Source: [Eubacterium] saphenum (GTDB taxonomy: Bacteria > Bacillota > Clostridia > Oscillospirales > Ruminococcaceae). From it: a stretch of 6,826 bases of DNA. The notes beneath the pieces are model-generated. The model saw only the letters and a list, made by a program, of their open reading frames with translations. It made no database searches and was not told the origin of the DNA. The stretch covers positions 1 through 6,826 of the forward strand of contig SFHN01000068.1 of assembly GCA_004555635.1 (NCBI GenBank), written 5' to 3'. Positions 6,089-6,826 of this stretch are shown here, one piece after another; position 1 is the stretch's first letter, and each line of letters begins with the position of its first letter. Made by a program: the position numbers and the translations under genes.

Positions 6089-6667
6089 TTAAAGCTCCTT
6101 GATGATTTCGCCCATCATTCCGGGGGTAGCGCCGATAGCGTTTGACTCGTCGGTGTCGATGTGCATTGCGTCAGCAAAAGAGGGGCTTACTCTGACAACT
6201 ACGTCGCCGAGGATAGCGGTTCTGCCGTTGCTGTTGCACTTAACCCATACAACGTCCTTGTTCTTAAGACCGAGCTTCTCTGCGGTTTCGGGAACCATAT
6301 GGATATGACGCTTTGCAACGATAACGCCCTCCTTGATTTCAACCTCGCCTGCGGGGCCGCGCAGAACGCAGCCGGGAGTGCCCGCAACGTCGCCGCTCTC
6401 GCGGATAGCAATGCCAAGACCGATAGAACGCGCGTCTGTCGCCGAAAGCTCAACCTGGTCAGCGGGGCGAACGGGACCCAGAATGCTTACGTTTGCAAGC
6501 TCCTTCTTGGGGCCTACAACGGTAACGCGCTCCTCGCACGCATACTGTCCGGGCTGGGAGAGGTCCTTCTTCTTCGTAAGCTCGTGACCCTTGCCGAAAA
6601 GGATTTCGAGAGTTTCCTGCGTAACGTGAATGTGACGCGCCGATGTTTCGATGAGAATTTCTGCCAT
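6089..6667 (-). CDS. pduL: PduL-type phosphate propanoyltransferase / phosphotransacetylase
   Basis: PduL enzymes swap CoA and phosphate on short acyl groups (propionyl or acetyl), using two zinc ions, and replace the unrelated Pta in many Clostridia. The 192-residue product has two similar half-domains with the expected histidine motifs: SARHIHVT at 9-16, AKRHIHM at 118-124 and MHIDTDESNA at 168-177. Other family landmarks are LSQPGQYACEERVTVVGPK (36-54), ILGPVRPADQVELS (62-75) and the C-terminal GATPGMMGEI. There is no N-terminal extension of the type that targets PduL to microcompartments, and no shell genes are nearby, so it is probably the cytosolic enzyme that pairs with acetate kinase to make ATP. 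GGAGG at 6676-6680 with an 8-base spacer fixes the ATG at 6667-6665; an ATG 9 codons upstream (6694) lacks such a site. It is transcribed alone from its own promoter. The stop is TAA at 6091-6089. Confidence 0.94.
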   Translation of the reverse strand: MAEILIETSARHIHVTQETLEILFGKGHELTKKKDLSQPGQYACEERVTVVGPKKELANVSILGPVRPADQVELSATDARSIGLGIAIRESGDVAGTPGCVLRGPAGEVEIKEGVIVAKRHIHMVPETAEKLGLKNKDVVWVKCNSNGRTAILGDVVVRVSPSFADAMHIDTDESNAIGATPGMMGEIIKEL

Positions 6668-6717
6668 TTTTGTTTCCTCCATATAACGGGGCATTTGCCC
6701 TTAATTTTTACATTACC

Positions 6718-6746
6718 ATTATAATACTTCTCGCGGAAAAAATCAA
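6718..6746 (-). promoter_or_regulatory. pduL: Sigma-A promoter of pduL
   Basis: On the minus strand, TTGATT (6746-6741) and a perfect TATAAT (6723-6718) are separated by 17 bases. The start site should be near 6711, giving a leader of about 44 bases that includes a short GGGC-AAAT-GCCC dyad (6702-6691) before the GGAGG. The -35 and first part of the spacer closely resemble the nadA promoter. Confidence 0.87.
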
Positions 6747-6777
6747 GGGGAGCGCCGAATTATTCTTCCCGTGTGGA

Positions 6778-6826
6778 CAAGCAACGCGCTTTTTCGTCAT
6801 ATTGCACAATCGAAAAGCAACGCTTG
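6778..6826. repeat. Imperfect inverted repeat at the right edge
   Basis: CAAGC (6778-6782) and GCTTTTTCG (6788-6796) pair with GCTTG (6822-6826) and CGAAAAGC (6811-6818) around a 14-base loop, giving 13 pairs with one bulged T and an unpaired AACGC/AAC. The words AAGCAACGC also recur directly in both arms (6780-6788 region and 6816-6823). It has no clear T tract on either side. It lies upstream of the pduL -35 box, so it may be an operator or the tail of a neighbouring unit, and it may extend past the window. Confidence 0.4.

Noticed and set aside
6668..6694. Longer PduL start at ATG 6694
   Set aside because: It would translate through the GGAGG that is ideally placed for the ATG at 6667, and it lacks its own ribosome site; the extra residues do not resemble an encapsulation helix.
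1..6826. CRISPR array, tRNA/rRNA, insertion sequence, phage or toxin-antitoxin module
   Set aside because: No spaced direct repeats, RNA gene cores, transposase-like proteins or small paired genes were seen on either strand.

Overview
The window most likely comes from the chromosome of an anaerobic, gut-type Firmicute in class Clostridia, Oscillospirales/Ruminococcaceae-like. Four things point that way: a permuted GH3 beta-glucosidase of the kind described in Ruminococcus and Butyrivibrio, a stand-alone PduL-type phosphotransacylase, purine-rich AGGAG/GGAGG ribosome binding sites, and clear TTGAC(T/T)/TATAAT promoters with short U-tract terminators. This placement is inferred from gene content and signals, not from a search. 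I see no plasmid, phage, IS, CRISPR, rRNA or tRNA signature.

Layout from left to right. (1) 1-304, minus: the 5' part of a DUF421/YetF-like membrane protein gene, cut by the window edge and carrying an in-frame TAA after codon 29. (2) About 470-510: a hairpin that terminates the next unit. (3) 544-2102, minus: an operon of nadA (quinolinate synthase) followed by a HAD-family phosphatase, with the nadA stop and HAD start overlapping as TGATG. (4) 2103-2469: a divergent regulatory region with one strong promoter for nadA and one for the rightward operon, an AT-rich nested dyad between them, and a CcpA/LacI-type operator just downstream of the rightward start site. (5) 2470-5205, plus: a large cytoplasmic GH3 beta-glucosidase-like enzyme with reversed domain order. 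(6) 5240-5989, plus: a small P-loop kinase-like gene in the same operon, split by an in-frame TAG at codon 138. (7) 6024-6053: a strong, probably bidirectional terminator between convergent genes. (8) 6089-6667, minus: pduL with its own promoter, then an inverted repeat running off the right edge.

The parts describe ordinary fermentative metabolism: NAD biosynthesis (nadA), intracellular hydrolysis of imported beta-glucosides under probable catabolite control (GH3), and acyl-CoA to acyl-phosphate conversion for ATP-yielding fermentation (pduL). The most unusual signal is that two of the six genes are interrupted by a single in-frame stop codon, with conserved-looking protein sequence continuing in the same frame on the far side. 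Both can be explained by a one-base C-to-A change of a serine codon. This could be real gene decay, sequence error or, less likely, stop-codon readthrough. I found no convincing wholly new multi-gene system here.
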